In this document: positions 13,557 through 27,449 of the stretch, one piece after another
How the letters are laid out: the number at the start of each line of letters is the position of its first letter
Numbering within the stretch: position 1 is the first letter of the stretch
Notes under the pieces: model-generated
Told to the model about the DNA's origin: nothing
The model's database searches: none
Seen by the model: only the letters and a program-made list of their open reading frames with translations
Translations under genes and position numbers: made by a program
Assembly: GCF_910592395.1 (NCBI RefSeq)
Contig: NC_088325.1
Location: forward strand, 15,750,109-15,814,108
Direction of reading: 5' to 3'
DNA length: 64,000 nucleotides
Source: Lineus longissimus
Lineage: Eukaryota > Nemertea > Pilidiophora > Heteronemertea > Lineidae

Positions 13557-13840
13557 TTTTTTCTGCTAACCCTAACCCTGAAAAAAATTCTGAGTCCAAA
13601 AATTTTTTTCACTTGGTTTTTTTTTCTGCTCAAAATGAAGCAACATCATCAGTCCCAAAACTTTTTGACTTTTAAAATCTTTCAAATTTTTGACTTTTTT
13701 CTGCTCACCCTTACCCTAACCCTGAAAAAATGTCTAAGTCCAAACATTTTTTTCACTGTTTTTTTGTTTTCTGCTCAAAATGAACCAAAATCATCAGTCC
13801 CAAATATTTTTTGACTTTGAAAATTTTTCAAAATTTTGAA
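13557..13840 (+). repeat. Dispersed repeat with CCCTAACCCT motif, two tandem units
   Basis: Two diverged units (about 13557-13690 and 13691-13840) share the order TTTCTGCT, CTAACCCTAACCCTG, a run of A, AGTCCAAA, TTTTTTTCACT, TTCTGCTCAAAATGAA, CATCAGTCCCAAA. The same series occurs in inverse orientation at 27900-28064, and a fragment occurs at 19199-19250. This makes it an interspersed element and not a telomere: only two or three hexamers are present per copy. Confidence 0.85.
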
Positions 13841-14769
13841 CTGACTGAAAGTTAACCTTCTCCATTGACTTCTTGATTGTCAAACCCATCTGAGATGTAT
13901 TCTTTATCTCCTTTTATGTTACTAGTTTCACATCCTCAGATGTGTCCTATACATATCCAAATCAAGTTATAATAGTCATATAAACAAATCAATCCTGTCT
14001 CAGTCTTTCCGGTCGGGATGGTTCCAGGGCATTATCATTCTATTGTAAGCATCACCGACCAATAATTTCATTGGTTTTTCAATCAAGCTGTACTAATGTT
14101 GTTTCCTCTCATAATAATCGGGTGGCAGACTATGTCAGTATTGCTTGTTTGATACCTGGCGGCGAGAAATCAAAGATGACTTCTCATCTGATCAAGGAAT
14201 GGAGAAATGATACATGAAGGAGCACAACACCAAACTTGCTGATAGAAGATGAGTTTCAGCTGCTCTTTGGGTTGGCATTACCTTGATTTTGGTTCATCCT
14301 CTCTTCTGGTATGTTGGATGTGTTATGGTTTGTTGGTTATGTTATGGTATGTTGGATTTATGATGGCATGTTGGATTTGTTTTGGAATGTTTGATTCATA
14401 AGCTAAATGGTACGGTTAAAACTTATGTGTGAACACACCTCCTATACCATGTCAGATAGCATGATATATTGCTCCCAATTTAGAAACGACCCATCAAATG
14501 TTAATGCAAATTTTCACGTTATTCAAATGTTATTACAAGCAGGATTATCTACTTCTAGTTTTGATCCCATGTAAATCTGCTAGAATATGGAGATCAATAA
14601 TGCAAGGGCGGATGTTGCGACACGATGCAGTAAGTTTGATGTCTGATTAACCACAGAATGTAGGTTCTTATGTAGTGCTTTATGCTGTACAACTATGTCT
14701 TAATACGCTCTCCCAATCCAGAAATATAGATACCAAGGAGTGCCCATTCCGCGCATCTCACGGCGAGTT

Positions 14770-14870
14770 CAAGCCAGTTGGAAGTACTATTAAGTGGCAC
14801 TTGCTGAGCCTCAAACCCGCAACCTTCAGATCACAGGTGGGACATTCTTCTACTGTGCCACAGCACTTCC
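14770..14870 (-). mobile_element. tRNA-like SINE fragment
   Basis: Read on the - strand, the segment starts GTGGCACAGTAGAAGAATGT and continues through GGTTGCGGGTTTGAGGCTC to AGTGCCACTTAATAGTACTT. GGGTTTGAGGC resembles a polymerase III B box and GTGGCACAGTAGAAG an A-box region. A related copy lies at 19395-19495. No target-site duplication was identified. Confidence 0.5.
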
Positions 14871-17800
14871 TGATCATGGTGGCCTAAGGTGATTAGTCCT
14901 TCTAACCCCAATATGAGTCATACTAATGAAAGACGTGGAACCTGGTTGTGATCAATAGCTATCAAATTGAGTTGGAGTGTCATCTGATGATTGATATTTT
15001 CCTGGTGGCAACTGTAGGCCATGTTATTCCTGATAAGACTGTTTAGATCAGTGAATGGTCAGTTGACAACTAATTGTGTAGTTTTGTCTTGATGACACAA
15101 GGAGAATGAACTAGTTAGCACCAGATTACACGAAAAGGACATGTTCAGTTGTACTCTCTCTTACTTCCTGTTTGGGCTTGTTACAAATGACTTGATACAA
15201 TACACTAGTTAGTAAGTTCAGAATGTGCATTTGTCAAAATGAGGTAATAAATGTGCTGCATCAGACAAGATATTGCTCAATCTATGTGTTACTGAGTTAT
15301 AGGTGCCAATATCAATGGATCCTATTCATGTGAAAAGTACCATTTACAAAAACAGGAAAGAAAGAACCATATCCTATGTAATTAGACAAAATAACATAAA
15401 ATACAAGACTTTACATAGAGGACCAGAGAACACATCAAAATAGCCATACCATTAAAGTAAGTCCTCCAGTCCCTGATAAACAAACTTCAAGTCAATTACA
15501 TCAACAAATTGACAGTAATCTCAAGAATGTAAAAACATCACAATATCTCAATTAATTAAGATAGAGCTACAAGTCATGGAAATGTTTAATTCATTAATGT
15601 GATGAGACAGGTTGGTTCGTTGATTGTAGGAAGCTTAACGACTTCACACTGATTGATGTTTCCTCTGTTTTTGCAGGTCTTTAATCAAGTACGTTTTATT
15701 CATGACAGTGAAGAAAACATGATTATCAGTGCCCTACTGGACTTCCAAAAGGAATTAAGAGTTTAGGGTTCCAACAGTGTGTGTTCACAGCAGGAATGAA
15801 CGAGTTGAACAAAGGAGTCAATATTTCCTCTCTTTCAAGTGTCCATGCAATCATGCTGTTGAAGCAACTGGTCTGACATGTTTTGACACTTATGGAATGC
15901 TCCAGAAATTTCTTGACTGTGCCTATCAAAGTGTTATTTGTTTCGTCTGTACAGTCACAATAGGAAATGTTAACACAAGATCATCTAGCACTTGGCTAAC
16001 AATTTGAGAAGGCTTTGCCACCCGAGAGGGAGAGTAAAGAAAAGAAACATGCTTCTGTACTAGGCAAGATTGGTCAAATCCTAGAAGAATCGTAGACAAT
16101 AACTTAAAGCACCTCATCCCACTAAAGAATGCCACTTATCCCCTTAACGACTGGTGATTATCCTCCATGATGTGCTGTTTGATGGGGTGATTGGAGGAGT
16201 GCTCTATCATCACTGTGATGGGCCAATTGAGCAGCTGGTCCCTCAGCTGTTGTTCGAGTAATGCATTCACTTCCCATTTCAATTACCATCTGTAAGTTCC
16301 TCATCCGCTTTAAGGAAAGATTCACCACTTTGACTGAGATGTGACGAATACTCGGTATTCAATAACAAGGTCTCAGATTTCTTCTTTGTAGAAACATGTT
16401 TGCCACTGTGGCTTCAATTTGGCCTACTATTATGCTTTGTAGTTCAGACCCTGATAGGGTTTATTGAGAAGTGTTTTATATTCATATCCTGCAAGTGCGA
16501 CAACACTTTCAGCAGACTGAGAGAACCTAGCCTGCAATGTTTGGAAGAACAGTGAAGAATGAGTGAATATAGATTCATTTCCCTCACAAGGCTTAATCAC
16601 ATGACTGTAACACCATCGACTTGAAATGGAACACTGAAGAGGGACTTTTCAAGCAGCAACAGCAGCCGGCAGAACAAACTTTAGCATGTTAAAAATCCTT
16701 GTCCTAATGAGTTGCCTGAGGTCTCTCTCTGGCTATTTTCCGATAATCTGGTTAATAATTCATTGAGTCCTGTTGGTTATTAGTTGGTTTCTTTTACGCA
16801 GGTTTATTTGATGACAAACAGTGATTAGTTGGAAAAAGTTGTTTTCAATGGATTGCGGCATGCGTGGTTTCTTAACCACCATTTTCCTCATCACGGACGG
16901 GGGCTTTGTGAATGTTGCTTCGAGCTATGATTTTTACCGCTCTTTCGACAGTTTGGTAACTGCAGGAGGACATGTGTAGCCTTTTATGGTTAAGCGATCC
17001 TGGGGCAGGCAGTTGGCTATCTTTCCTGTTTCTCTGATTGTGTGTCTGAGTGAAGCTGTCGAGAAGTGTTCTCAAGGGAATGAGCATGGAGTCAGTGCAA
17101 GATCCTGCTAAGCCTGTGGTGGTTGCTTGGTGTCAAGAGCAGTCAAGGAGCATTCCCAAGGACATGGCATTGAAGTCAGTGCTGGGCCATTCCTCTAATC
17201 CTGCTCAGGCAGTAGTGGTTACTGTCAATAGCAGTGAAGAAGTTTTCTCAAGGACATTGCCCATGTCTGGATCAAGGTCAGTGCAGACCCAGACCTTCGA
17301 ATGATGAAGTGACAGACTGTCTGGGTGCTGTAGATATCCAATGCCCATTAGGAGCCCATTAATTAGGATCATCAGGGTTTTCTTGTATCTAGTGTCTGTT
17401 TTATTAGTCAATGTTGTGTCTTTGGCGTGAGGTGGTATGGTTAGCTTCTGTACACAGGTGCTGGATTATGTTGTGCCTGAACGGTGAGCCACTTTACCTG
17501 AACGGTTCAAGCTGATGGCTCACCTCACCAACAGGCCAGAGTGTTCCAGAACTGCCCTATCTGGGACACTGAGAGATTGGCCACATGGCCATACAGTGCA
17601 TCAATGGAGTCAAAGCTCTGGGGATCAAGGGAGGATCAAGAAACGACAGCCAGGTTGCCTGATTCTGTTGTGTAGCCATAAATGCAAAGAAGAAGGTGAA
17701 CTGATCTGCTCAGACAAAACACAGCGTCGCCAAAGTGTTTAACCATTATGCAGAAAGTAAAGCCAGTTGGACACTCCTGTAATTGCCGAGGTGAATCATG

Positions 17801-19198
17801 AGCTAAGCTATCTGTTGACACCTCAAAGCTGGCTAATCTGTCGGTGTGGGGGATTATGTATTAAGGTTAGCGAATGTCTCACTATCTAGGAATCAGGTCA
17901 CCTGCATTAGTGTGGGTTACCTAAAGATTGGGTGGGGCATTTTTGAGATTTGTGGGGTATGCATCCACAATGACATCAAGGCAGTTAACACTGAAAAACC
18001 AACAGAGGTTGCTCTTCCATCATTGTCCACTTCTTTGTGTCAAATACCTCGTCGTCTAAATGGTTCCCTAATTCGAAAAAACATGAGCCATAATCCGTTA
18101 TGCAGAAAGAGAGTTTATCTCCGCACAATCTGCTAATGATGGTGTTAGTTTTATTGCTAGTCACAAAAACAATGGTTATGGTAGCTATTACCTGAAGAGA
18201 TAGCATGGTTAATGCTACATGCTATTGCGACAAACTACATGTTCAGCACTCAGCTTGGTTCAATTTCTTCAAGAGCAGCAGTGTGGTGAAGATCTGTGTC
18301 TCTTCTACACAAAGTGTTTTTCAACACTCAGTATGGTTCAATTTCGACGTTACTTGTCTTCATGAAGCGACAGGGTGGTGAAGCTCTGCCCCTCTTCCTC
18401 CATAGTTTCTAGACATGATGTGGATTCTGCCCAGTTTCTCTGCCAGTCGTTAAAGGACAAGATTGTCTTCTGGTATTTGGCCTGGGAAACCACATTCACA
18501 GAGATATCTTAGTCTTCTAAAGTGTTGGTTGGGATGGTAGTGTCCAGTTCTCTAGCAGAAATGACTTCTGGTGGTTTTCTCTCAGACCTGTTGACACTGT
18601 CTGCTTTGGCACTATTGTTGTCTAATTTGGAGCTGTTTCTTGCCACCCAATGGGTGTGGGATTTCACTGTCTGTGTTTTTGTCATTTTCACTGTCTGCTT
18701 TCTGAACTGTTGTAAGGCGTTTCTTTACTTATACAGTTCTGAAAATATCTCCAGCTTCCTGTCTGCGCTCTTTCATTTGAAACTTACCTCTTTGGGCAAT
18801 GTGTCTGCTCAAATCAAACTAGCGACACAACACATCTCTCTGTGCCAATCGATATCACTACAATCGGTTCATGTGATCAAAGCAATACATCACCTCCCTT
18901 CAAGCAATTAGTTCCCAGATCTTCAACTCCCCGTCCCCACTTACCTCTCAGTCCTCATCAACTGCATTAGCATCGCGTTTGTCATCTCGCCAATGTTCCC
19001 TGAGCGATTTGGCCAATTGGAGCCACCTTTGTCAGTTTACTTAATGCTAGAGACCCCCAGAGTAACATCTGTTATCCTGCACTTGCGTTGTGTTTAGAAT
19101 CACTCCCTTAGCATGGAGATCTAGGTGTCCCAGTCTCCTCGGTGCAATGATTTTTGTTTTTGTCTTGATCTTTAATCGAGTAGCTGTCAGTTGGGAGT

Positions 19199-19250
19199 GA
19201 AAAAACCAGTGAAGAAAAAATTTGGACTAAGACATTTTTTCATCTTTCGT
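19199..19250 (-). repeat. Fragment of the CCCTAA-type dispersed repeat
   Basis: On the - strand it reads GAAAAAATGTCTTAGTCCAA, then TTTTTTCTTCACTGG, matching the middle part of the units at 13557-13840. The CCCTAA part is missing, so this is a truncated copy. Confidence 0.55.
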
Positions 19251-19394
19251 CAGTTCAAAATGTTGACTGCAATGCATCTAGGACGGATTGCCGCTTGATA
19301 AGTCTGGACGGCAAGGCATCTAGGAGAAGGAACCTTCCACTACCAATCAAGACTGAAGTCGGGAGCCTTTTGTTTCCTTCAATGTCAGTGCCAA

Positions 19395-19495
19395 ATGCAA
19401 GTACCAAGTGGCACTGACTGAGCCTCTAACCCCCTCCCACAAACATCCCATCACATGTTGAGCACTCTTCCACACTGTGCCACCGTGCAGCCCCA
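19395..19495 (-). mobile_element. tRNA-like SINE fragment, second copy
   Basis: On the - strand it contains GGTGGCACAGTGTGGAAGAG, then GTTAGAGGCTCAGTCAGTGC and CACTTGGTACTTGC. Blocks and spacing parallel the copy at 14770-14870, including the GAGGCTCAG..AGTGCCACTT end. It is probably the same SINE family, inserted in the same orientation. Confidence 0.5.
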
Positions 19496-22400
19496 AGCAT
19501 CCTTACACTTTCACTGCCCTCTATTTCAATGTAATCATTGGGCTTCGAATTGAGGTTTTAAATTGCTATCTAATTCCTGTCTTAGTTATCTGGACTTTCA
19601 GTGGTTTAGACTGACTTCAGTCACCCATGTATGCTGACAAATTGTGCCTGGTGCCATCTTCAAAGGCTGCAGTTCATAGGGTCATCTTTGTGTCAATTGC
19701 TTTCTACGGTTGTTGGCTATTGACTTTTTGTGCTCATAATCAGTCTCCCACGCGGAGTAGAAAGACCATTATGTTCAAATTTTATGTCAAACAGAAATAT
19801 CTTCTAAAATAATGGTATGTTCATCAGTGATTTCTCTTCTGATGAACAGTCACTGTTGGAAAATTGTCTCAAAAAGGATAAATCTGCTGGGTTTTCTCCA
19901 AGTCCATTGGTCTTTGATAAGATTGTCTTCGAACAACATCCTCTTTCCACCTCTAATGAGATTAATAACCAATCCACAAAGCAGGTGCAGCTTTGATGAA
20001 AATATAAAGATGATTCATCCGGATCAATTTCCCAAATACGCTTGCCGTTTGTTCACGATTGTTGCGAGACCATGATAAATTGCCTGGACATGTCCTTGCG
20101 AAGACAATTGCCGGGTATGATGACTTCCCTCAGGCTGATTGGCCTCATAACCAGCTACGCTGGTATCTTACTACGGTCAATTAACTTGATTATTTGTTGC
20201 TTTGACTGTTGGTTGTAGATTTTTCCGGATTAACACAAACGAGGTCTCATGAACATTCATCAGTATGATGATCTAATTGCGTGACTGAAATCTGTGTGAA
20301 TGGTACCATTAGAAAGCTAGTCTCAAGATCCTTCACTTGACGATAGCTTGTAAAACAGTTGTATTGCCAGTTGACGTTGGTTTTCACCTGGTGTGGGAGT
20401 ATCAATGCTATAAAGCCACCTCACGTTTCTCATGGTTGATGTTTGGCCACAAGTAGCATGATTAGAATGGTTATCCGCTTGGAGGGATGAAGTACTTTTG
20501 TGAACAACCTTTTTTCGTGACGGAGCTCTGTTGTCTATTTATCCTCTTGACTTTGCTAATAAAGCTGTAAATGTCCTTCTTGGATAAGAATGCTGGGTAA
20601 ATGAGTTAACCTGTTTCTCCTCAGCTGCTCTTCATTGTGATCTTTCTGATGATCAGTGGCATGTTCATCAGAAGAGGGAAGGCCAGTTGCACAGTTTCTT
20701 TCAAAGTGAAGCATTGTGCTTCTTGTAGGAGTTTCTTGCTAGTTGTGGTTTTCAATCAGACGACCATCGAATAATATCGTTTTTATCACCCAATCTGCCA
20801 TTTTGCTATTTTGCTGGAAGAATTGCTTGACTTTCAGCACACTTATTGCCATTAGCTCTTTCAATCTGATGCCAAGATTTAGGCTTCAAGATGAAGATGC
20901 TCGTGGTCAAATGGCTAACAGTGGCTGAAGTGACTTTTCTATCAGTTTCGCCAACTTGCCAATCAGTTTCAGTGGTTCCTTCTGCGTGGGTAGTTGGTTC
21001 TAGACAAACTAAGCAATTACCTTTTCCCTACATATATATGTAGTCTTCCTTATTTTCATGATTGATGAGAATAATGATGAGTGTGGGGAAACAGTGGCCT
21101 TTACAAACACGAGTCAATCAGCATCTACCATGTCTGCCACACTGATGAGAGTGAGTGTGGCAAGGGGCATTCACTGGGCGGACACCAGACTTCATAGACA
21201 TGGTCAGCAATCATTTGAGAATCAGAGTGACTCCGATAAACAAACCTGGTTAGATATCGCTACTTAGCCTTGTATGGCAAATCATGTGGGAGAAGGGGAC
21301 TCCAGCCATTGAAGATAAAGGGACCCCTAATTTGGCACGGAATTAAACCGGGGTCAATATGTATAATTACGGAATCAGATGCACTCGGAAGCCGTAGAAT
21401 GCACTTCATCTGCACTTCGGCACAGATACGATTGTGTGCAATGTCCAAGAGGGTATCAATACCCTCACGGCCAATTTTGCCCAACATAAAGTTCTGTCTG
21501 CTTAACATTTTATCCCAGAGTAAGTTTTACGCAAATTTTACTGAACAGATTTTATGTCTCTGTCATGATACTCTTTCTTTGAAGTTCCCAATCCAGGGTA
21601 AAGCATGACATTTTCAAACTTCAGCTTATTTCAGTCAAAGATTCCGACTGTTCAGTCACCTTTAGGTTGTTTCTTTCTCTCCAATTTTTCAGATTTATAC
21701 AGCAAATCAGAATAAATCATAAAGGAAAGTGTCACAGAAATCTGCTGCTATATCTGCGTACATGGGCATGCATGTGTAAGGAACTGGGTCAGACCAAGCA
21801 GACGCCTTGAGGCCGCCAATTCAACTCCCAGCTCCTGCCTATCGTGACCCTTCAGACTTGAGACCAAATAGAACATCCTCAATGCCTGGTTGGTTCTTAG
21901 TTGGTCTAATTGGTTCTAGTCCTAGTCTGACTTACATAAATGACTAGCGATTGATTTTGACTTCAGCTGAGGCCTTCAAGTGCTAGTAGATGGGGTTGAT
22001 AAAAGCATTGCTGGAGGCCCGATACTCAGATCAAAAGACTGATAATATTGCAATCACTCAAGAACAACTCCTGGTTGCAATGCCTGTAACTAGAATAGCT
22101 AGATATTGTAACCATCTAGTCCGTTCAGTCCTTGGTCATGAACTGCTCATGGATGTCTAGCTTTATTAGCATGATTAGTCCATGCTGAATGTGCTTATGT
22201 CCTTTGGCAATGCACTTGATTTAAATGCAATCAGAAGTGTACTTGATTTGTATAACTCTGAGTTCAAATGATTGTAGCCTTGGGCAGTTCATTGATAAGT
22301 ATTGAAAAGGACAAGCTGTTATTGGGAGATACACTTCACTGGCATCTCGCGTGTGGTAACTTGATAAAAGTTTGCCAAGTTAATCCATCAAAAACAAAAA

Positions 22401-25400
22401 TGAGCCAGTTCTGGTCCTGGAGTTGAGGTAGGGGTATGTCAGGTTCTGGTCCTGATAGGGGCAAAACTAATCATAGCCTATGAAATTGTTCGTAATCGCT
22501 ACTCTTATTTGAAGCAACTTCTATCGACGAGAAATAACACGCTGAGTGAAAGTGTAATGTCAACCATCATCCCAGGGGACCAACTTGATTCATTCTTCAT
22601 CTGTCGCTTCATTTGATGGGCGTTAATCAGAATCAGTTGAACAGGAAGCCAACAGACATTCATCAGTGGCAGTTGGTTTTAGTGAAATATTCAACACGGC
22701 GCCCCCATCTGTATCAATAAGTACCGTACCAAGGCTCCCATCTATAATAATGAATTTTATTAGAATTTCTCCACTGACAGTTACAGCCATATAACGGTAC
22801 TGGGTTATGTTTCAAATTCATTCAAATCAGACAGACTAAACGGGATTGCTTTAGCATGTGCTGATCAGTGTGGTGACTACATTTAAATACCGGTTACGGT
22901 CTGCCTGAAATAGGCAATAGACTCTCAAAATCCTTTTGTATGCTGGTGACATGATTGGGCCAAAGGCAAAGAGGGAGGGCATGAAGGCATTTTCCTGGCT
23001 GTGTTTTATAGGTGAATACCCTCTTGCGTCTACCCTCATGGATGCGATCAGGCACCATTCCCACTATTGTGGGCCACATGCAGCAAAGCTACGGTGACCA
23101 TCAGATTTGTCATACCTTCAAGGGTTAATTGGATAAAGTGCCGACACCTTGTCACTTCCGCCAATCTTGGTGCGGCATAGATCCACCAAAGTGGCGGTAG
23201 ATTGTGCCTGATGACAGCGTAATCGACAATCAGCCATGGAAATTGTTGACAGCCAGATTCGGATAGTTCTCTTAGTGGCTCCGGTGAAGTGAGGGGGTTA
23301 AAGGACACAGGGAGGCAACAGGATTAGGGTATTTCAAAATGAGTTGCATACCCCCTCCCTTGTACTGAATGGAGATACCCTCACCAAAGTGCTTTTGTCC
23401 TCTGCTGATACTTTTAGTAAGAACAGAACAGAGAGAGTTACAGATAGTCGCCTGAAACAAATCTCTTTTACAATAATTTCTGCCATTCAAAGGCAATCTG
23501 TTTATTTCAGCTGGGAGTAGACATTTCATTTGGATTTCGTAAAACTTCTTAATCAAATGAAATGACTCATTCTCTTTATCTCCAAGACGCTCACCTCTTC
23601 TTATAGGTGAGGTGAAACGCATCGCTTCAACAAATCTGAACCTGAAATAAATGGCAAGTAAATCGAGCAAAGTGTCTGCTGAATCGGGTGCGGTGACATG
23701 ATAATGGGCGATCTCCTGATGAGAGTTGTTAACGACTGCACGGTGTTCGGCTGAATGTATCGTTAAGACTTTAATGGTCTCATTACGCCATCCAAGTGTG
23801 AAAACACTAACTTCAAATACCGTCGCAAATCACGCATTTCTCCATATTCGGGGATGAAACCTTTTGTTGAAAGTTACACAAATTGGTTGAATCATTATCA
23901 TCATGACCAGCCAACAGAAGAGAGTTGCTGAATTCCCATGCGCGGAGAAGGCTCATGTTCACAGAGGTGCCTTGCGCTTACCTGATTCTTACCAATCTTA
24001 GCCATGGTGGTTTGTCACTTGGCACAAGCGAATGGCACGTGTAAGAACAAGATATCCATCAGATGTGAAAACGTAGACTGTTGGTGCCAAGTCTCTAGTG
24101 TTAGAGTGGATTAACTACGTGACAGAAAGTGGATAGAAGTGCCTTTCTCCTCTGAGCAGTTCCGATGCCATATCGGCCCACATCAAAACAGACAATGCTC
24201 GCTGTCATGTCCAAATGGGATGTGAAATGTGAAGTGTTAGAGTGAATAACCTTAGAATATCTGTGCAACAGAAAGTTTGAACGACACCACGATTGTTCTC
24301 ACTGCCTTCCTCGGGACAAAGGGTTGTTGTATCCAAAGGGAGGTATCACTTCCTCAAGCTGACATGTTAGTGGTATCATGATATCTTAATGGTATGGTTT
24401 GATTTCTAATGGTCATCCGTGACTGTCTCACACTATTGTGCATCTTAAGCTCTGCACAAATGAGCTTTGAACTGTGATTTATATCGTTGGGTTTGATATT
24501 GTTCAAAGGTTACTGCAATCACAGATTCTTGTTGAGGCATGAAAAAGGAGTGAGTTTTGTTGCATGCAATCATTATCATAGATTGCAGCAACCTGAAGGG
24601 GACTCTAGAGAATGCCAGCACCACTCTACTCCTCCCGTGATGAGAAGATGTGATAATCGCACAGCAATAACAGGCAGTAGCAGTCATAGTTAGTGGTTCA
24701 ATTCAGTACAGACCCTTGTTGATGCAATTGACATTGCCTGGAAATCTCTTGTGTTTTCGACCGGCAACGACTGCTGTCTTGCTATAAAAGGTTGCTCCTC
24801 CATTATGGACATGATGTATCACAACTTCCCTTCTTATGATTTGAGATTCAGATTTCACAGCTTAGATGTGAGAGTGGGATTAAATTGTTTATGGAGGTAT
24901 TTGTCTGATCCATTGAGTGAGCAGCAAGGATTAAACAAAGTGCAAGGAGTACAGGATGGAGATGCCTCACTTGGCAAAGCTCACACAGTTTCTCTTCCAC
25001 TGTTCTACTGATCCCTATTCTTCAGCGTTCAGAATCTTCAAACTGCACGCTGGACAGACATTCCAAGTTTTCATTAACAAAGTTGTCAGATCTGCATGCG
25101 TGTTCGAGGCCTGACTATTAGATCTGCTATTCTAGTAGTGATGAACATTGTCCCTACCAGTGTTCTAATTGAAGACTGGCAAGAAGACATGAATTTAGTG
25201 AAAACAAGTCCATAGCAAGGCTAAGACTGGAAGCATGCATCAGACATAGTTCCTCCTCGACTGTATTCTGTGTACAGTGGTCACCAATGCCAGGTATGCT
25301 ATCAGAGAACTACAACGCAATCTTACAAATCTTACAAAATCACACATTTAAGGAGACATAGTCCAATATTTACTGCATGTCCACCACATGATGTTTGATG

Positions 25401-26380
25401 ACAACATCAACCCTGTCCACATGAAACTCCACAGCAGTTGATTCTGCCCTGACCCGGACCCAGTCTGACAGTTCAGAAACCCAAACATTAAATATCACAA
25501 ACTCAATTTCACACACGAGAGCTTGCTGTCACTAAATGATGAGATGATTTTTTGCTGATATTGATAAGTTTTTCAACAATGTTTTCAATTTCGTGGATTT
25601 TTGGCATCATCCATTCAAAGTCAACCCTCAAGTTCTGACGGGCTCTCATCCTCTCAATGCGACTATTCAAGTCTTTTTTTGCATTCATTGTTGTGTTTGT
25701 TCAGCTGGGTTGGGGTGACCAGTTGAATTCTTATTCTCATTCCCAGATCTCAACACAATCACGTCATCTCAATGCGTAGTGGAAGGGTTTAGTAGTGGGC
25801 ATGTCTCAGGCCTCTGCCATAACATTTTAAACGACCGGGTTGTGTGGTGTCACACAAAGCTAAGTCATGTTTGTACTTTTGCATCGAAATAGAAATGAAA
25901 TAAACTAGTATAAAAGTTGCAGAGAATTTGAAACAAAACTTCAGCAATGTTCTGATTAACTTTGATTGAAAAAGGTTTCTTTCAGACTTGACTTAAGTTA
26001 CTGTCCTCTGGATGGAAGGGGTTAATAAACAAGTCGGCAGGTGGAGGGTTAAAGACACAATGTTTCTGCCCGCGAATGTTCAAAATTATGAAGCATACCG
26101 GTATGCGTTCAAAACTTGAAGGAAACTTTCTAGAAAGTGTCAAGCTTTCAAAACTAACAAACAAAAAACTGAAGTTACAAATCAAGAAATCGTGAAGTCG
26201 GTTCCAACATTTGAGAAGATTATGTTTGTCCTACCTTTGCCTTTCTTGGAATCCTGGCCTTAAAACTGTTGAAAAAATCCCAACCGTCGTTAAAATGGTC
26301 CTGTTACGTTGTCGTGGCGATAACTTGGTTGACGGAGACTTAAATATGACGGCGACCGGTGGGATGTCAGATAATGGGAT

Positions 26381-26810
26381 GGTTTCACTGCGATGAGAGG
26401 GGGGACAGGTGAATCTGGGTGACAAGAGAGGAGCACTTCTAGCTGAGATTATGGTTTCACTGCGATGAGAGGGGGGACAGGTGAATCTGGGTGACAAGAG
26501 AGGAGCGCTTCTAGCTGAGATTATGGTTTCACTGCGATGAGAGGGGGGACAGGTGAATCTGGGTGACAAGAGAGGAGCACTTCTAGCTGAGATTATGGTT
26601 TCACTGCGATGAGAGGGGGGACAGGTGAATCTGGGTGACAAGAGAGGAGCACTTCTAGCTGAGATTATGGTTTCACTGCGATGAGAGGGGGGACAGGTGA
26701 ATCTGGGTGACAAGAGAGGAGCACTTCTAGCTGAGATTATGGTTTCACTGCGATGAGAGGGGGGACAGGTGAATCTGGGTGACAAGAGAGGAGCGCTTCT
26801 AGCTGGGATT
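26381..26810 (+). repeat. 72-bp tandem repeat, 6 copies
   Basis: Units start at 26381, 26453, 26525, 26597, 26669 and 26741. Each begins GGTTTCACTGCGATGAGAGG and contains CAGGTGAATCTGGGTGACAA and AGCACTTCTAGCTGAGATTA. Some copies have AGCGCTTC. Because 72 is divisible by three, the - strand carries a 184-codon frame built of a 24-residue repeat, but it has no ATG at its start and no splice or promoter support. Confidence 0.97.
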
Positions 26811-27449
26811 TTCGGTAATAAAACACATGTAAAGTGTTAATTTTGACCATCTGTTGATTTGATGTATTTCAGATGAGTGGATGGGTTGAACAGGGAGGCT
26901 TATAATTGTTTAGTAAGAGATACTTTAAAAGGGGCAATCTTGTCTGTTGACTTTAAAGGGGGTCTATCGGTCAGGTGGGTCAGTCTAGACAATCAGTACG
27001 AGCACTGCCCACCCCAACCCCAATGAATAATTCAGCGAGGTACCAGGGTTATGTAAATGGACTAATCATTACATTGTTGTATTCATTGTAGGGAGGGGGT
27101 TAACCCAAATCAAACCTTAGTCATGTAAACAGATGTTAACATTTCCTTCCAGAGTTTCTCATCTTTTTTCCAACACACTCGTCCAAATATCATCGGTTAA
27201 ATGAAGCACAGCTTTCATACCTTGGTGCAGTTTACGAACCTTATTCACTTAATGAAGCGAGCATGTTACCAATATTTGAATCAAAGTAAACTCATCCGTG
27301 TGGAACCGGTTCATCTTTCTGAACTCATCTTCTGCTAATCAGGCACCATACAACATGTTTACTTCCGACCTACAAAACTTTTCTCCATCTGAAATGTTTC
27401 ACCGATGAAAAGATAAAAGATTGCTTGGGGGTGGGGGGTGGTACAGGGA
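26811..27449. other. No gene seen
   Basis: Anonymous sequence between the 72-bp array and the SINE, with no coding or repeat signal noticed. Confidence 0.4.

Larger units (their letters stand above)
13841..26380. other. 12.5 kb without an identifiable gene
   Basis: No exon of a recognised family was found. The interval contains two tRNA-like SINE fragments (14770-14870, 19395-19495), a fragment of the CCCTAA element (19199-19250), a diverged tandem stretch of about 22 bp at 14308-14395 (TATGGTATGTTGGATTTATG type), and one acceptor-preceded short open exon candidate at 15677-15766. The rest is anonymous. Confidence 0.4.

Noticed and set aside
13557-13840. Interstitial telomere
   Set aside because: Only two or three hexamers per copy, always embedded in the same larger repeat unit.
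18522-18911. Hydrophobic 129-codon frame resembling a membrane protein
   Set aside because: Starts at a non-ATG-like context without splice sites; hydrophobicity comes from T-rich sequence composition.
26231-26785. 184-codon - strand frame with a 24-residue repeat
   Set aside because: It is a by-product of the 72-bp array (divisible by three) and starts at a TTG, not an ATG.
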